From positions 16,359-80,358 of the forward strand of contig NZ_JYON01000023.1 of assembly GCF_000952155.1 (NCBI RefSeq): a stretch of 64,000 nt of DNA. The letters run 5' to 3'. Both the position numbers and the translations under genes were made by a program. Positions 17,185 through 25,897 of this stretch are shown here, piece after piece. The notes beneath the pieces are model-generated. The model saw only the letters and a program-made list of their open reading frames with translations, made no database searches and was not told the DNA's origin. Numbering within the stretch: the first letter of the stretch is position 1; every line of letters begins with the position of its first letter. Source of the stretch: Aliterella atlantica CENA595. GTDB taxonomy: Bacteria; Cyanobacteriota; Cyanobacteriia; Cyanobacteriales; Chroococcidiopsidaceae.

Positions 17185-18537
17185 TCAAGAAAGTAACCGC
17201 TGACGGAATTTAGCAGCTTTGTGAGAGTTAGGAATTTCTGCAGCTAAAAATTCTACAATTTCTACACGAGAAAATTGCGGATGAGACTTTACAGCTTTTT
17301 GGACAAGTAAAATACCGATTGGACCAATTAAATCAGTCAACTCTTGTTCGCATCGACGCAGAAAATTCTCATCAATAGTTTGAGATTTTGAATCAACTAA
17401 TTTACTTCCACTAGCGCTAGGTTTAATAACTGGTTTGGAGACAGGAGGTTTTTGCAAGGAAGCTACTGCCATGCGCTGGAATTCAGAGCGTTGTTTTTGA
17501 GAAATATAAGGTAATAATTTTTCTATTAATTCCTCAGCACTAGCTACTTGCTTTACATATTTTTGCAATAATATAGGACTTATTGCTCCTACAAATTCTC
17601 TTAAAATTTCCTCAATCTGAGCATAGTTTTGTGAAGGCGAAGTTACTCCAGTAACTTCTGTTTGAGGTAAAAAAGTGACTGTATTAAGTGTATCTAGAGG
17701 TGTATCATCTGGCAAACTTTCTAAGTCTTTGAGGACTGCTATTGCTGACTGATAACGCTGTTCAAATGTAGGATGCGTCATTCGACTTATAATATCTGCT
17801 AGTTCTTTTCTAACTTGGATTAAATGCAACCAAAGTAATACTCCATTATGAGGATCTCGTTTGAGTTTACTAGGCAGTAATCCTGTTAATGCTTGAATAG
17901 CTACTATTCCTAGAGAATAAATATCACTATTTAACCTTGGTTGACCTGCAAGTTGCTCTAGAGGAGCATACTCAGTAGTACCAATGGCAATAGTAAGTGT
18001 TGTCAGTGCAACATTTCCTTGTTCTCTCAATACATGAGGTTGAATTTGTTTGACAGCACCAAAATCAATGAGAACAAATCTACCATCTTTCTTCCTTTTG
18101 ATAATGTTGCTAGGTTTAATATCTCGATGGATAACACATTGCTCGTGAATAAAAATAAGAACTTTTAAAATATCTTTGAGTAGATGTATAACTTCAACTT
18201 CTGGCAAGCAGTTGTCTATAAAAAGTGTATCTTTAAAGCAATCTCCTTCAATAAATTCCTCTACTAAATAAAACTCTTCATGTTCTTCAAAGTAAGCTAA
18301 TAACTGAGGAATCTGCTCGTGATGACCTAATTTTTCTAAAATTTCTGCCTCCATTTTGAATAAACGCCTAGCCATTTGCAAAAATTCTAAATCTTTAGAA
18401 ATAGGCATCAGCTGTTTTACTACACAAAGGGGTAGTCCAGGACGATGAGTATCTTCAGCAATGTATGTTTTGCCAAATCCACCAGCGCCTAGTTCTCTAA
18501 TAATTTTGTAACGTCCTTTTAATTCTTTACTTAACAT
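17185..18537 (-). CDS. Hanks-type Ser/Thr protein kinase with C-terminal helical repeats
   Basis: The 450-residue cytoplasmic protein has an N-terminal kinase domain (about 1-270) with the glycine loop GAGGFGKT, catalytic loop IHRDIKPSN and DFGAV. After a linker rich in Pro, Thr and Ser there are two related helical modules (about 305-365 and 390-450), each with an IGPI/ISPI-LLQK-V pattern, as seen at the C-termini of several cyanobacterial kinases and cyclases. The kinase motifs look intact. There is no TM segment. Its substrate is unknown; the convergent heme/HAMP protein is a neighbour but not an operon partner. Confidence 0.9.
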   Translation of the reverse strand: MLSKELKGRYKIIRELGAGGFGKTYIAEDTHRPGLPLCVVKQLMPISKDLEFLQMARRLFKMEAEILEKLGHHEQIPQLLAYFEEHEEFYLVEEFIEGDCFKDTLFIDNCLPEVEVIHLLKDILKVLIFIHEQCVIHRDIKPSNIIKRKKDGRFVLIDFGAVKQIQPHVLREQGNVALTTLTIAIGTTEYAPLEQLAGQPRLNSDIYSLGIVAIQALTGLLPSKLKRDPHNGVLLWLHLIQVRKELADIISRMTHPTFEQRYQSAIAVLKDLESLPDDTPLDTLNTVTFLPQTEVTGVTSPSQNYAQIEEILREFVGAISPILLQKYVKQVASAEELIEKLLPYISQKQRSEFQRMAVASLQKPPVSKPVIKPSASGSKLVDSKSQTIDENFLRRCEQELTDLIGPIGILLVQKAVKSHPQFSRVEIVEFLAAEIPNSHKAAKFRQRLLS

Positions 18538-18784
18538 ATTGAAAGATATAATATTTTCTAGAATATAAGCTAGAAATTGGCTAGTCTAATACTTACTAAA
18601 TAATATAACTAACTCTAGTAACTAACAGGATTAATGCAATAGTTATGTGAAGCGATCGCCCAAATCCAATAGCAAACTATACTTGAGTTGATACACAGCC
18701 AACGTGCAAACAAGACAATCTTCGCCTCGAATTACCAAGCTGTAAAACCAATTAGAGGGCGATTGATGTCGGCGAAAAAGCTAG

Positions 18785-21700
18785 TTAAGCTGCGCCAAAA
18801 GTTAAGAAACGTACAGATTTAACTATGTAACTAGCACAATCTCTAGGGGAAGTATTGTAAAACGACTTCCATGCAGAAGCTTTGTATTCATCATAGCGAT
18901 CGCTTTTATCGGCATTTCTCTCCAACCAAGCTAAACGCACTGCATGACCGATTAGTACATCTAGTACAATATACTCAGCAATTTGTAAATTAGGATTGCC
19001 AAGCGCGATCGCAGCTAACTCCATCAAAGTCTCTACATTTACCTGCCTATACTCAGGCGCTTCAATCTTGTTTAGTAAATGCTCCACCTGCAAAGCAAAA
19101 TTCTTCTCTCCTGGTGTCATTTCCGCCAAAATAGACTCGCTATCTAAGCGATTGCGGCGTTCTAACTTATCGCCGATAACTATACCCTTACAGTGCTTCA
19201 ACAAGCGCCACACGCCCTGAAAAAAGTCTTTAGGAACGCGGTTCATCGAACCATCCCATTGCCTTTGTTGCTGCCAACCACCCGCAGGCGAAAACTGATT
19301 ATCTTGTACTGGCAAAACTACCCAATCAATATCGCTTTCTGGTTGCGTAACGTGCAAAGATTCTTGTTGGCGCAACAACTGGTTCATTCCCTCATAGCCT
19401 ACCAAAACTTGACGCAGCCGCATTTTGACTTCAAATGGCGAAAGTTGCATCAAACGTTCGTAAGCTTCATCTTGCGTTACGCCTAACTCACGGGCAAGAG
19501 CGCTAGTAATTAATAAAATTAGATAGCCTACCCGTAAAGTTAGTAAACCAGTAAATAAATGTGGTTCTGCTTGGATGAGTAAACCACAATAAATCAGGAT
19601 TTCTTGAGTTAAAACGCGATCGCGTATATCTTCCCCGCAAAATTGGTCAATTTTCTCGACAATTTCCTGATTGGAAATCGGACGCGCGATAACTGAAGCA
19701 ACGCTGTAAGACTTGCCCACAGCAATTTGCTTCCCGCGTACCAATATCCGCGTTACCAAATCGGACAAACTCACATCCACCATTTGCCGCAACCCAGCGG
19801 CTCTGCGTACCACCGCCCACACCTCTAAATTACCAGCTTTGGCATAAACTTCAGCTAATAAATCTGCGATCGCTACCTTGCACCCCGCACCGCCAAAACC
19901 AGTTACAAACTCCATCCCCTGCAACCGTTGCAATCTTTGTAACAACTCAATTTGCTCGTAGAGATTGTCAGAGGAGCGCAAAGAATCTAACAATACTTTG
20001 GGGTTAGTTTCCCGCTCTATCTGAAATTCTTGAGTATTGCCCAAAGGTTGAGTTTTATCGGCTTTGCCAGCTAAATAGTAATGTCTGGGTGTAGCATCTT
20101 GCAATGGCGACTGAGCAAATTCAAAATCATGCAAAAAATCTATCCGCTCAGTTGTAGCAATGAGCATTAATTGATTTAACCGCCCTAACTTTACCTTGAC
20201 ATTATTGCAAAGCCCGTCCTTGAGTTCTTGCATCAGTGCTAGCAAAGCATCTCTACCCGTATCCAACATCGTGTGAGTTAGTTCAAAAGTTAGGGTAGGA
20301 CGACCTAATTCTCGCCAATGCTCTTGAATATAAGCTAATTCGCTTTTGAATTGAGCAACTAAAAAATGATAGTCAAGTGTTAAATAAAACTGCTGCAAGT
20401 CTAGAAAAGATGGTAAAAAAACAATCGTTTCGCCTCGGATGCGGAAGATTCTTGCCGCAATCAAACTTCTTAATCGCCTTACAGGGCGACCAGTTAAGCC
20501 TAATTTATCATTGCGTCCAATTTGCGTAAAAATTGTTGAGAGATCGCTTGATTGTCGTACTTGGATCGGTTCTACTTGTTTGGGTGTTTGCGTTTGGATG
20601 CCATAAACTTCGAGTTGTGCCTGTAAGTCTTCATCCTCAGCTAACAGGGCAATTTGGACTAACGGTTGGCGATCGCGTCCTACAGATAAATGCCTCCCCA
20701 ATGGGTCAATATCTCCTACAGATAGTAACCCTTCACTGAGCATTTGCCCTAGTAAATACAATCCTTGCGCCCAAACTAAAGGAATATTTTCATTAGGTAA
20801 ACGTGTTTGAGAATGAGGCGCTGCTTTTTCTACTTCAACATTTTCAGCAGGGACATAATACAGTTCTGGTAATAGCTGCAAACCATCTTGCTCGATTAGC
20901 AAAAGCTGCAAACGCTGTTTGTATTCATTGACTTGCTCTGTATTACCGCGAAAAATACCATCTAATAATAGATAAGTAAAAAACAAAGGCCATTCTGACT
21001 CAATATGCTCGAACTGTTTGAGTTCCCAAGGTTCGTAATGCAGGCGATGCGAATCTTCTAAAACAGTTTGATGTCCATCTCTTAAAAAGCGCTTGCAACC
21101 GTAACGCCCTTGAAGTTTATTAATAATGTCGCTTCTGGTACGTTCTACTAACTGAACATTTTCTACAGCAAACGCGGGAAAACCAATTACACTTAGTAGG
21201 GCTGCATCAATTTCTTTAGAGCCAGATTCTCTAGGCAATAAGTTTTCTAGCGTAATTCGAGCGCGGGCAATTTCATCAGGTAAAACGTGAATAACCGAGG
21301 CTTGAGAACCGCGTACGCCAAATAAATCGAGTCCAGCGATCGCTTCTAGGGCTGCTTTAGACATTCCGACTGAACTTGCATTGAGTTCGGAACTACCATG
21401 ATTAATCTTATTTCCCCGCTCCCAAATGCCATAATCAGGCGTGCGATAAGCTCTACCAATGTAATAGACTAAGTTTTGAATAAAATTTACTTCATCAATC
21501 GTGTAGACAATTTGCAATCCCGAAGCCGTCATTTGGGCAAGCATTAAGAGCCAAATAGAAGTAGCATCAAGTTGCAAGTGTCCCCAATCGCCATCGCCGA
21601 CTACAATATCGCCAGTTTGAGTATTGTATTTAGCGTGGAGAGCATCTTGTTGTGACTGACTGTGTTTGAATTGCTCGACTTTATTTGCTTGGCGCATCAT

Positions 21701-21991
21701 CGCAAACAACAACCCGCGCATCAACTTAACTACGCTGTGTTCTAATTCATAGGTGCGTCCTTTATCTTCATCAATTTTGCGGTAAGCCAGCGCCAATCCC
21801 CACACCGCCAAAATGCTGTAAACATTGTCTCGTACCCAAGCATCGGTATAATCGCCGTGAGCAGTAATCGCCGTACTTGCAGGTAGCAATCCCGTAATGG
21901 GATTTTGACGGGCAAGAATAATGCTTTTAACTTGGTGGTAGTAGTAATCTAAGCGACTAGGGAAGTGGGCGGCTTTATCCATATTATTCAA
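18785..21991 (-). CDS. Large GH15 / phosphorylase-kinase-alpha-like protein
   Basis: At 1068 residues this is the largest gene here. The N-terminal half is a glycoside-hydrolase-15-like alpha/alpha barrel of the phosphorylase kinase alpha/beta type (HGDYTDAWVRDNVYSI, GDWGHLQLDATSIWLLML, WERGNKINHGSSELNASSVGM, YEPWELKQFEH). The C-terminal part is helical and resembles the regulatory part of eukaryotic phosphorylase kinase alpha. Long homologues are common in cyanobacteria. Whether it hydrolyses glucans or only binds them is unclear. ATG 21991 gives MNNMDKAAHFPSR, which fits the family. A role in glycogen metabolism is inferred. Confidence 0.8.
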   Translation of the reverse strand: MNNMDKAAHFPSRLDYYYHQVKSIILARQNPITGLLPASTAITAHGDYTDAWVRDNVYSILAVWGLALAYRKIDEDKGRTYELEHSVVKLMRGLLFAMMRQANKVEQFKHSQSQQDALHAKYNTQTGDIVVGDGDWGHLQLDATSIWLLMLAQMTASGLQIVYTIDEVNFIQNLVYYIGRAYRTPDYGIWERGNKINHGSSELNASSVGMSKAALEAIAGLDLFGVRGSQASVIHVLPDEIARARITLENLLPRESGSKEIDAALLSVIGFPAFAVENVQLVERTRSDIINKLQGRYGCKRFLRDGHQTVLEDSHRLHYEPWELKQFEHIESEWPLFFTYLLLDGIFRGNTEQVNEYKQRLQLLLIEQDGLQLLPELYYVPAENVEVEKAAPHSQTRLPNENIPLVWAQGLYLLGQMLSEGLLSVGDIDPLGRHLSVGRDRQPLVQIALLAEDEDLQAQLEVYGIQTQTPKQVEPIQVRQSSDLSTIFTQIGRNDKLGLTGRPVRRLRSLIAARIFRIRGETIVFLPSFLDLQQFYLTLDYHFLVAQFKSELAYIQEHWRELGRPTLTFELTHTMLDTGRDALLALMQELKDGLCNNVKVKLGRLNQLMLIATTERIDFLHDFEFAQSPLQDATPRHYYLAGKADKTQPLGNTQEFQIERETNPKVLLDSLRSSDNLYEQIELLQRLQRLQGMEFVTGFGGAGCKVAIADLLAEVYAKAGNLEVWAVVRRAAGLRQMVDVSLSDLVTRILVRGKQIAVGKSYSVASVIARPISNQEIVEKIDQFCGEDIRDRVLTQEILIYCGLLIQAEPHLFTGLLTLRVGYLILLITSALARELGVTQDEAYERLMQLSPFEVKMRLRQVLVGYEGMNQLLRQQESLHVTQPESDIDWVVLPVQDNQFSPAGGWQQQRQWDGSMNRVPKDFFQGVWRLLKHCKGIVIGDKLERRNRLDSESILAEMTPGEKNFALQVEHLLNKIEAPEYRQVNVETLMELAAIALGNPNLQIAEYIVLDVLIGHAVRLAWLERNADKSDRYDEYKASAWKSFYNTSPRDCASYIVKSVRFLTFGAA

Positions 21992-22009
21992 TCGATGACT
22001 AAGCGCATA

Positions 22010-22204
22010 TCATGCAGAGTGCGACAAATCTAAGGCTTGAGCGAGTTTTTCTTCATCCCAGCCAGCTTGTATCAACGCATCAGCAACTGTTTGAGAAAGA
22101 CACATCAACGCTGATTGAACTTCTTTCTCATCTAATTCTTTAACTGGAATATAGAATCCTACTATTTTACCGCGATGTTTGACTGAGATTGTTTCAGGAG
22201 TCAC
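22010..22204 (-). CDS. Small protein coupled to the LysR gene
   Basis: A 64-residue soluble protein starting at a GTG that overlaps the LysR stop codon (GTGA), so translation is probably coupled. The N-terminus (ISVKHRGKIVGFYIPVK) looks like a small beta-rich antitoxin-type domain and the C-terminus is helical (EEKLAQALDLS). Size and shape are like antitoxins, but no toxin gene is adjacent. It could also be a modulator of the regulator. It lies 18 bp upstream of the GH15-like gene in the same direction. Confidence 0.55.
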   Translation of the reverse strand: MTPETISVKHRGKIVGFYIPVKELDEKEVQSALMCLSQTVADALIQAGWDEEKLAQALDLSHSA

Positions 22205-23106
22205 TTATCGTCACGATTTGACTCCCGTTGTGCCGTCTTCCGTACCAAACCCAGAAATGCGCTGATGACTGGAGAGGAATCATGCTGCCGCCAAGCTAGA
22301 TAAAGTCCGGTTTTAGGAATTTGTTCTTGTAAGGGTCTGTAAATGACTCCGCTTCTGTGGAAGTTTTGCAAGGAGGCGGGAACGATCGCAATGCCCATTC
22401 CTGCTGCAACTAAGCCGACGATTGTTTGCATCTGAACTGCCTCTTGAGCCACTTTCGGACGGAATCCAGCTTTTTGACAACTGTGAATAATCTGCTCGTA
22501 AAAGACGGGTCCCATTTTGGCAGGAAATAGGATAAATGATTCATCTGCCAATGTGGAGAGCGACAATTGAGTCTGGGTAGACAACCGATGGGTTTCTGGC
22601 AACGCTAAGACCAATGATTCTGGTAAAAGGCACTCCATACTCAAACCTGGTTCGCTGATGGCAGAACGAACAATGCCGATATCAATCTGTTTGTGATGCA
22701 GCGCTTGAATCTGCTCTTGCGTCGTTAGTTCATGCAATCGCAGTTCTACCACTGGAAACTGTTCTCGAAAGACCCTTAAAATCTCTGGTAGTAATGTATA
22801 CATTGCAGAGTCAACAAAGCCGATCGCCAACCGTCCAACCTCACCCCGCCCGATCTGTTGGGTCGCTTCGATCGCCTGTTTAAGTTGCGCTAACACTCCA
22901 TAGGAGCGCTCCAAAAAAACTTTGCCTGCTTCAGTTAAATGCACTTGCCGCTTCGTTCTCTCAAACAGCTTGACTTTGAGTTCCTCTTCCAAATCATGAA
23001 TCTGCTGACTGAGCGGCGGTTGGGAAATGTGCAACCGCTGGGCTGCTCGACTAAAGTGTAGTTCCTCAGCCACCGCGATGAAGTAGTGCAAGTGTCGTAA
23101 TTCCAT
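22201..23106 (-). CDS. LysR-family transcriptional regulator
   Basis: The 301-residue protein has the N-terminal LysR winged helix (MELRHLHYFIAVAEELHFSRAA, SQPPLSQQIHDLE) and a C-terminal effector domain with two alpha/beta lobes (GRLAIGF onward). It is transcribed away from an SDR gene 118 bp off. LysR proteins commonly activate such divergent genes in response to a small effector, so the SDR is the likely target. The effector is unknown. Confidence 0.92.
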   Translation of the reverse strand: MELRHLHYFIAVAEELHFSRAAQRLHISQPPLSQQIHDLEEELKVKLFERTKRQVHLTEAGKVFLERSYGVLAQLKQAIEATQQIGRGEVGRLAIGFVDSAMYTLLPEILRVFREQFPVVELRLHELTTQEQIQALHHKQIDIGIVRSAISEPGLSMECLLPESLVLALPETHRLSTQTQLSLSTLADESFILFPAKMGPVFYEQIIHSCQKAGFRPKVAQEAVQMQTIVGLVAAGMGIAIVPASLQNFHRSGVIYRPLQEQIPKTGLYLAWRQHDSSPVISAFLGLVRKTAQRESNRDDK

Positions 23107-23111
23107 CGTAC

Positions 23112-23123
23112 TTATATGTATAA
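23112..23123. promoter_or_regulatory. Possible LysR-type binding site in the divergent promoter
   Basis: TTATATGTATAA is a near-palindrome (10 of 12 positions) in the 118-bp gap between the LysR start and the SDR, close to the regulator's own ATG. LysR boxes are loosely defined (T-N11-A), and AT-rich cyanobacterial promoters give many chance matches, so this is only a candidate. Confidence 0.25.
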
Positions 23124-23224
23124 CCTATTAATCTAAGTCATATATATATTGGACAGTTGCAAAGCTGTCTCCTACCGTAAGAAATATAAGACGCATCTCA
23201 TCGTTTTCATATTGGAGAAAACAA

Positions 23225-24091
23225 ATGAACTCAAACAAAAATTGTGTTGCTGCTAAAGTTTGGCTGATTACAGGATGTTCATCAGGGTTCGGACGTGCGC
23301 TAGCAGAAGCTGTGTTGAAGCAGGGCGACTACCTGCTGGCTACTGCTCGTGAACCAGAGCAACTTCAGGCTTTGATTGAAACATATCCAGAAACCGCAAA
23401 GCCTGTTCGTCTGGATGTAACATCATCTCAAGACATACAAGCAGCAGTTGATACAGCGATCGCCACATTTGGTCGAATTGATGTGCTGGTCAACAATGCG
23501 GGTCATGGACTCATTGCCGCACTCGAAGAAGTCAGTGATGTTGAAATTCACCAATTTTTTGAAACTAACTTTTTTGGGGCACTGCGTCTGATGTGCACAG
23601 TCTTGCCTGTGATGCGTCAGCAAGGCAACGGTCACATTGTGAATATGTCATCCACAGCAGGATTAGTAGGATTTGGGGGAAGCAGCCTCTACTGTGGCTC
23701 TAAATTTGCTCTAGAAGGCACGTCTGAAGCCTTGGCTAAGGAGGTTGAATCTTTTGGAATTAAAGTGACTTTAATTGAACCTGGGGCATTTCGCACAGAT
23801 TTTAACGGACGCTCTCTGGCAGCCGCCGAGCAATCTATTGATGCCTATGCACCAGTGAGTTGTGCGTCATTGCAGTGGTTCAAAGAGATGGATGGTCAGC
23901 AACCTGGCGATCCAGCAAAAGCGGCGCAAGCCATTATTCAAGCTGTGGAAAGTCCTCATCCACCAATGCGACTAGCATTAGGCTCCGATGCCATGAGCCT
24001 GATTCAGAAAAAACTGGAATGGGTCAAAACTGATTTGGATGCTTGGCAGCAGGTTACTGTAAGTACAGATTATACAGATAGTAACAACTGA
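23225..24091 (+). CDS. SDR-family oxidoreductase
   Basis: A 288-residue classical SDR with the cofactor motif TGCSSGFGRALA, the NNAGHG strand, Ser in NMSSTAG, and the YCGSKFALEGTSEAL catalytic Tyr/Lys. The sequence after the active site (VTLIEPGAFRTDF) is typical of the retinol-dehydrogenase-like or ketoreductase-like subgroup often annotated next to LysR regulators. A good Shine-Dalgarno (TTGGAGAA) precedes ATG 23225. The substrate is unknown. It is divergent from, and probably controlled by, the LysR gene. Confidence 0.88.
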   Translation: MNSNKNCVAAKVWLITGCSSGFGRALAEAVLKQGDYLLATAREPEQLQALIETYPETAKPVRLDVTSSQDIQAAVDTAIATFGRIDVLVNNAGHGLIAALEEVSDVEIHQFFETNFFGALRLMCTVLPVMRQQGNGHIVNMSSTAGLVGFGGSSLYCGSKFALEGTSEALAKEVESFGIKVTLIEPGAFRTDFNGRSLAAAEQSIDAYAPVSCASLQWFKEMDGQQPGDPAKAAQAIIQAVESPHPPMRLALGSDAMSLIQKKLEWVKTDLDAWQQVTVSTDYTDSNN

Positions 24092-24394
24092 GGCGATCGT
24101 TAGGGAGCTAAAGTCTGAGCAAGCCATGAGACAGTGCATATGTCCACCAAAGTTCAGAATCTAAGTCAGGAGAAAGTTCAGTTTTAGGAACAACTCAACG
24201 GTTCCGCACAAAGCCGAAGTCGATTGATGTAACGGAGAGTTAATTGTAAAAACGGCATAACAACACAGTAGGAGCAGACAGTTGATAGTCTTTTCGTCTA
24301 TTGCTGTGGTCGATCTGCTGCCGCTCAATCGGAACGTTATTCTTAATCGTTCTATGGTACGAGTTCAAAGTGAATCTATAGAAGGAGTCGATTA
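24092..24394. other. Intergenic region; no gene found
   Basis: This 303-bp gap between the SDR gene and the first small duplicated gene has scattered stop codons in all frames and no clear hairpin. GAAGGAG at 24381-24387 is the ribosome-binding site of the next gene. Base composition is like the surrounding chromosome. Confidence 0.5.
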
Positions 24395-24583
24395 ATGAAT
24401 ATTCAACTCGATCGAAGGCTAGGCAAAATTTGGATGCAAGTAGAACAACGATTAAAGTTTGACTTAGACGAAATAGAAAATTTTAGAAAGGCAGCAGTCA
24501 AAGCTAGAAATTTTGACGATTTACCTCAAAGTTATAGAAATTTAGTCTTAGAGATTGAAGGTGGAGCGAAAGAAGCTGCCTAA
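24395..24583 (+). CDS. Small protein of unknown function (copy A)
   Basis: A 62-residue acidic, helix-rich protein (MNIQLDRRLGKIWMQVEQRL, then FDDLPQSYRNLVLEIEGGAKEAA). ATG 24395 has a strong Shine-Dalgarno GAAGGAG 7 bp upstream. A frameshifted paralogue follows at 25053, with gene B between them. The duplicated layout and small sizes resemble toxin-antitoxin or accessory modules, but neither family is recognised. Confidence 0.65.
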   Translation: MNIQLDRRLGKIWMQVEQRLKFDLDEIENFRKAAVKARNFDDLPQSYRNLVLEIEGGAKEAA

Positions 24584-24633
24584 GAAACAGATAATTATCA
24601 ATATTATGGATTGAAAGTGAACGCGATCGCCAA

Positions 24634-25056
24634 TTGCAACATTCCATAGCTAGAGCCAAGATTAACTTAGACCAAATGAGCCGCGATGAGATTGCTGCGC
24701 TTGTTGAGAATGTCTCATCTAAAGCTAGCCAATATATTGGCAATAAATCACAAGGTGACTGGTTCTTAAAGCAATTAGTTCGCGCTCAAGGGTTCGATGG
24801 ACTACCACATATTGTTACCAAGCAAGATTTGAAGAAGATCGCGAAAATTATCTCATATCATAAGTTGCTTGAGGAGCAAGATAAAGATTTTCTCAAAGCA
24901 CTTCTTGAGCTAAAAGAGCCAAGTCACTATGCTGCTTTTAAAGGTTACGATGTGATTGATTTAGGAGCAACTAAAAATCAACCTAAATACATGGTTATTC
25001 TTAATCGCACTGCACTACGGGCTCAAGACGAATCAATAGCAGGAGTAGAACAATGA
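24634..25056 (+). CDS. Unknown protein (gene B) between two related small genes
   Basis: A 140-residue soluble protein, rich in Lys, Leu and Asp and predicted mostly helical; no motif is recognised. The start is uncertain. TTG 24634 is the first usual start codon in frame, ATG 24676 (MSRDEIAALVENV) is an alternative, and the frame is open back to 24595. An ATG at 24605 lies in another frame, which could reflect a small indel at the 5' end. The stop overlaps the ATG of the next small gene (ATGA), so gene B and copy A' form a coupled pair. Confidence 0.55.
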   Translation: MQHSIARAKINLDQMSRDEIAALVENVSSKASQYIGNKSQGDWFLKQLVRAQGFDGLPHIVTKQDLKKIAKIISYHKLLEEQDKDFLKALLELKEPSHYAAFKGYDVIDLGATKNQPKYMVILNRTALRAQDESIAGVEQ

Positions 25057-25239
25057 ATACTAAGTTAGACAGAAGATTAGGTATGATTTGGGACACGGTA
25101 AAAGAGAGATTGGGCAAAGAGGAAACTAATAAGTTTTTAGACTTAGTAATTAAACCCAAAGACTTTGACGATCTACCTCAAAGGTTACAGGGACTTAGTA
25201 TTAGAAATTGAAGGTGGCGCGAAAGAAAATGCTGCCTAA
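25053..25239 (+). pseudogene. Frameshifted paralogue (copy A') of the small gene at 24395
   Basis: ATG 25053, with AGGAG upstream, opens MNTKLDRRLGMIWDTVKERL and FDDLPQ, matching copy A. The frame then stops at 25209-25211. One base earlier in register the sequence reads RDLVLEIEGGAKENAA to a TAA at 25237-25239, the expected family C-terminus. A single extra A in the CAAAGG run near 25180 explains the break. A sequencing error or programmed slippage at that short run cannot be excluded from one sequence. Confidence 0.7.
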
Positions 25240-25274
25240 GAAATTAAGCTAAAGATAATTGTCAATATTTTAAA

Positions 25275-25396
25275 AGTAAACGCGCTCGCATTCGCCACAT
25301 GACCCAATCAGAAAATAGTTGATAATCTAAGATGGGGATGTATAGTTAACGGTGCAGTTGAAAACCTCTAAGGACGAAAATTAGTTAGGGGCGATA
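25275..25396 (+). pseudogene. Decayed relic of the S4-domain gene
   Basis: The stretch aligns with the intact S4 gene at 25961. It keeps the GTAA.CGCG.TCGCATTC leader, ATGACCCAA.CAGAAAA, then, after a gap of about 90 bp, AGATGG, GTTAACGG..CAGTTGAAAA, GGACGAAAATTAGTTA and GGGCGAT. In-frame stops come directly after the start. It is non-functional and shows that a copy of the S4 gene once existed on the left of the DUF6888/DUF6887 cassette. Confidence 0.65.
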
Positions 25397-25397
25397 G

Positions 25398-25418
25398 CAG
25401 GAAATTGAGGATTGAAAC
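25398..25418. repeat. 21-bp direct repeat, left copy
   Basis: CAGGAAATTGAGG followed by ATTGAAAC. It matches 25898-25918 with two mismatches, exactly 500 bp away. The DUF6888/DUF6887 pair lies between the two copies. Confidence 0.65.
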
Positions 25419-25433
25419 AAGCGATCGCACGAG

Positions 25434-25661
25434 CTACTCTTCTAGTTTATTTTCTTTAATCTTGGCACTTATAATTTCTTCTCCCTGTTTTAGTCCTTCT
25501 GCATTATGGGGAAAAGAGTACCAAGTAGCTGTCTCATCAGGAGAGCGCCTGTTAACGAATAGTTCGCGAATTGCCTCATCATCACTGCGATGCTCCTTAA
25601 TATAGGCACGCAATTCGCTGTTAGTCATTTCTTTAAAGTTAACGTTCAAATGAACCTCCAT
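25434..25661 (-). CDS. DUF6887-like small protein
   Basis: A 75-residue protein with the pattern MTNSELRAYIKEHRSDDEAI, then LFVNRRSPDETATWYSFPHN, recognised as the cyanobacterial DUF6887 family. ATG 25661 overlaps the end of the upstream 57-codon gene by 16 bp, so the two are translated as a pair. An internal ATG (MTNSEL, residue 12) is an alternative start. Function is unknown; the fixed pairing with DUF6888 suggests a two-component module. Confidence 0.65.
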   Translation of the reverse strand: MEVHLNVNFKEMTNSELRAYIKEHRSDDEAIRELFVNRRSPDETATWYSFPHNAEGLKQGEEIISAKIKENKLEE

Positions 25662-25819
25662 TGCCCAGCAGGAGAAATTACTATTTGAATATCACCTGCC
25701 GTTAAGATATATATCTCCTTTGTACTTGCCTCATAGCGAAACACAACTATATCTCGATATAAATTTGAGAGCATTTGGCAGACAAACACGCACTCAAGAG
25801 CTTGTGCTACGGTAGGCAT
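25646..25819 (-). CDS. DUF6888-like small protein
   Basis: This 57-residue gene reads MPTVAQALECVFVCQMLSN, then LYRDIVVFRYEASTKEIYIL and TAGDIQIVISPAGQWRFI. It matches my recollection of DUF6888, which sits directly upstream of DUF6887 in many cyanobacteria. The start is ATG 25819 and the stop TGA ends at 25646, overlapping the DUF6887 start. Two Cys (residues 10 and 14) are conserved in position with the family as far as I recall. No function is known. Confidence 0.65.
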   Translation of the reverse strand: MPTVAQALECVFVCQMLSNLYRDIVVFRYEASTKEIYILTAGDIQIVISPAGQWRFI

Positions 25820-25897
25820 TCTATCAGCGCCTTTACTATCATCACACTATTTCCTAGTCTTTGGGCTAACAAAGGATTTGAATCTAGCTAGTTATAA

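Noticed and set aside
24605..24625. ATG 24605 as start of gene B
   Set aside because: It lies in another frame and meets TGA two codons later; it fits only if a small indel is assumed.
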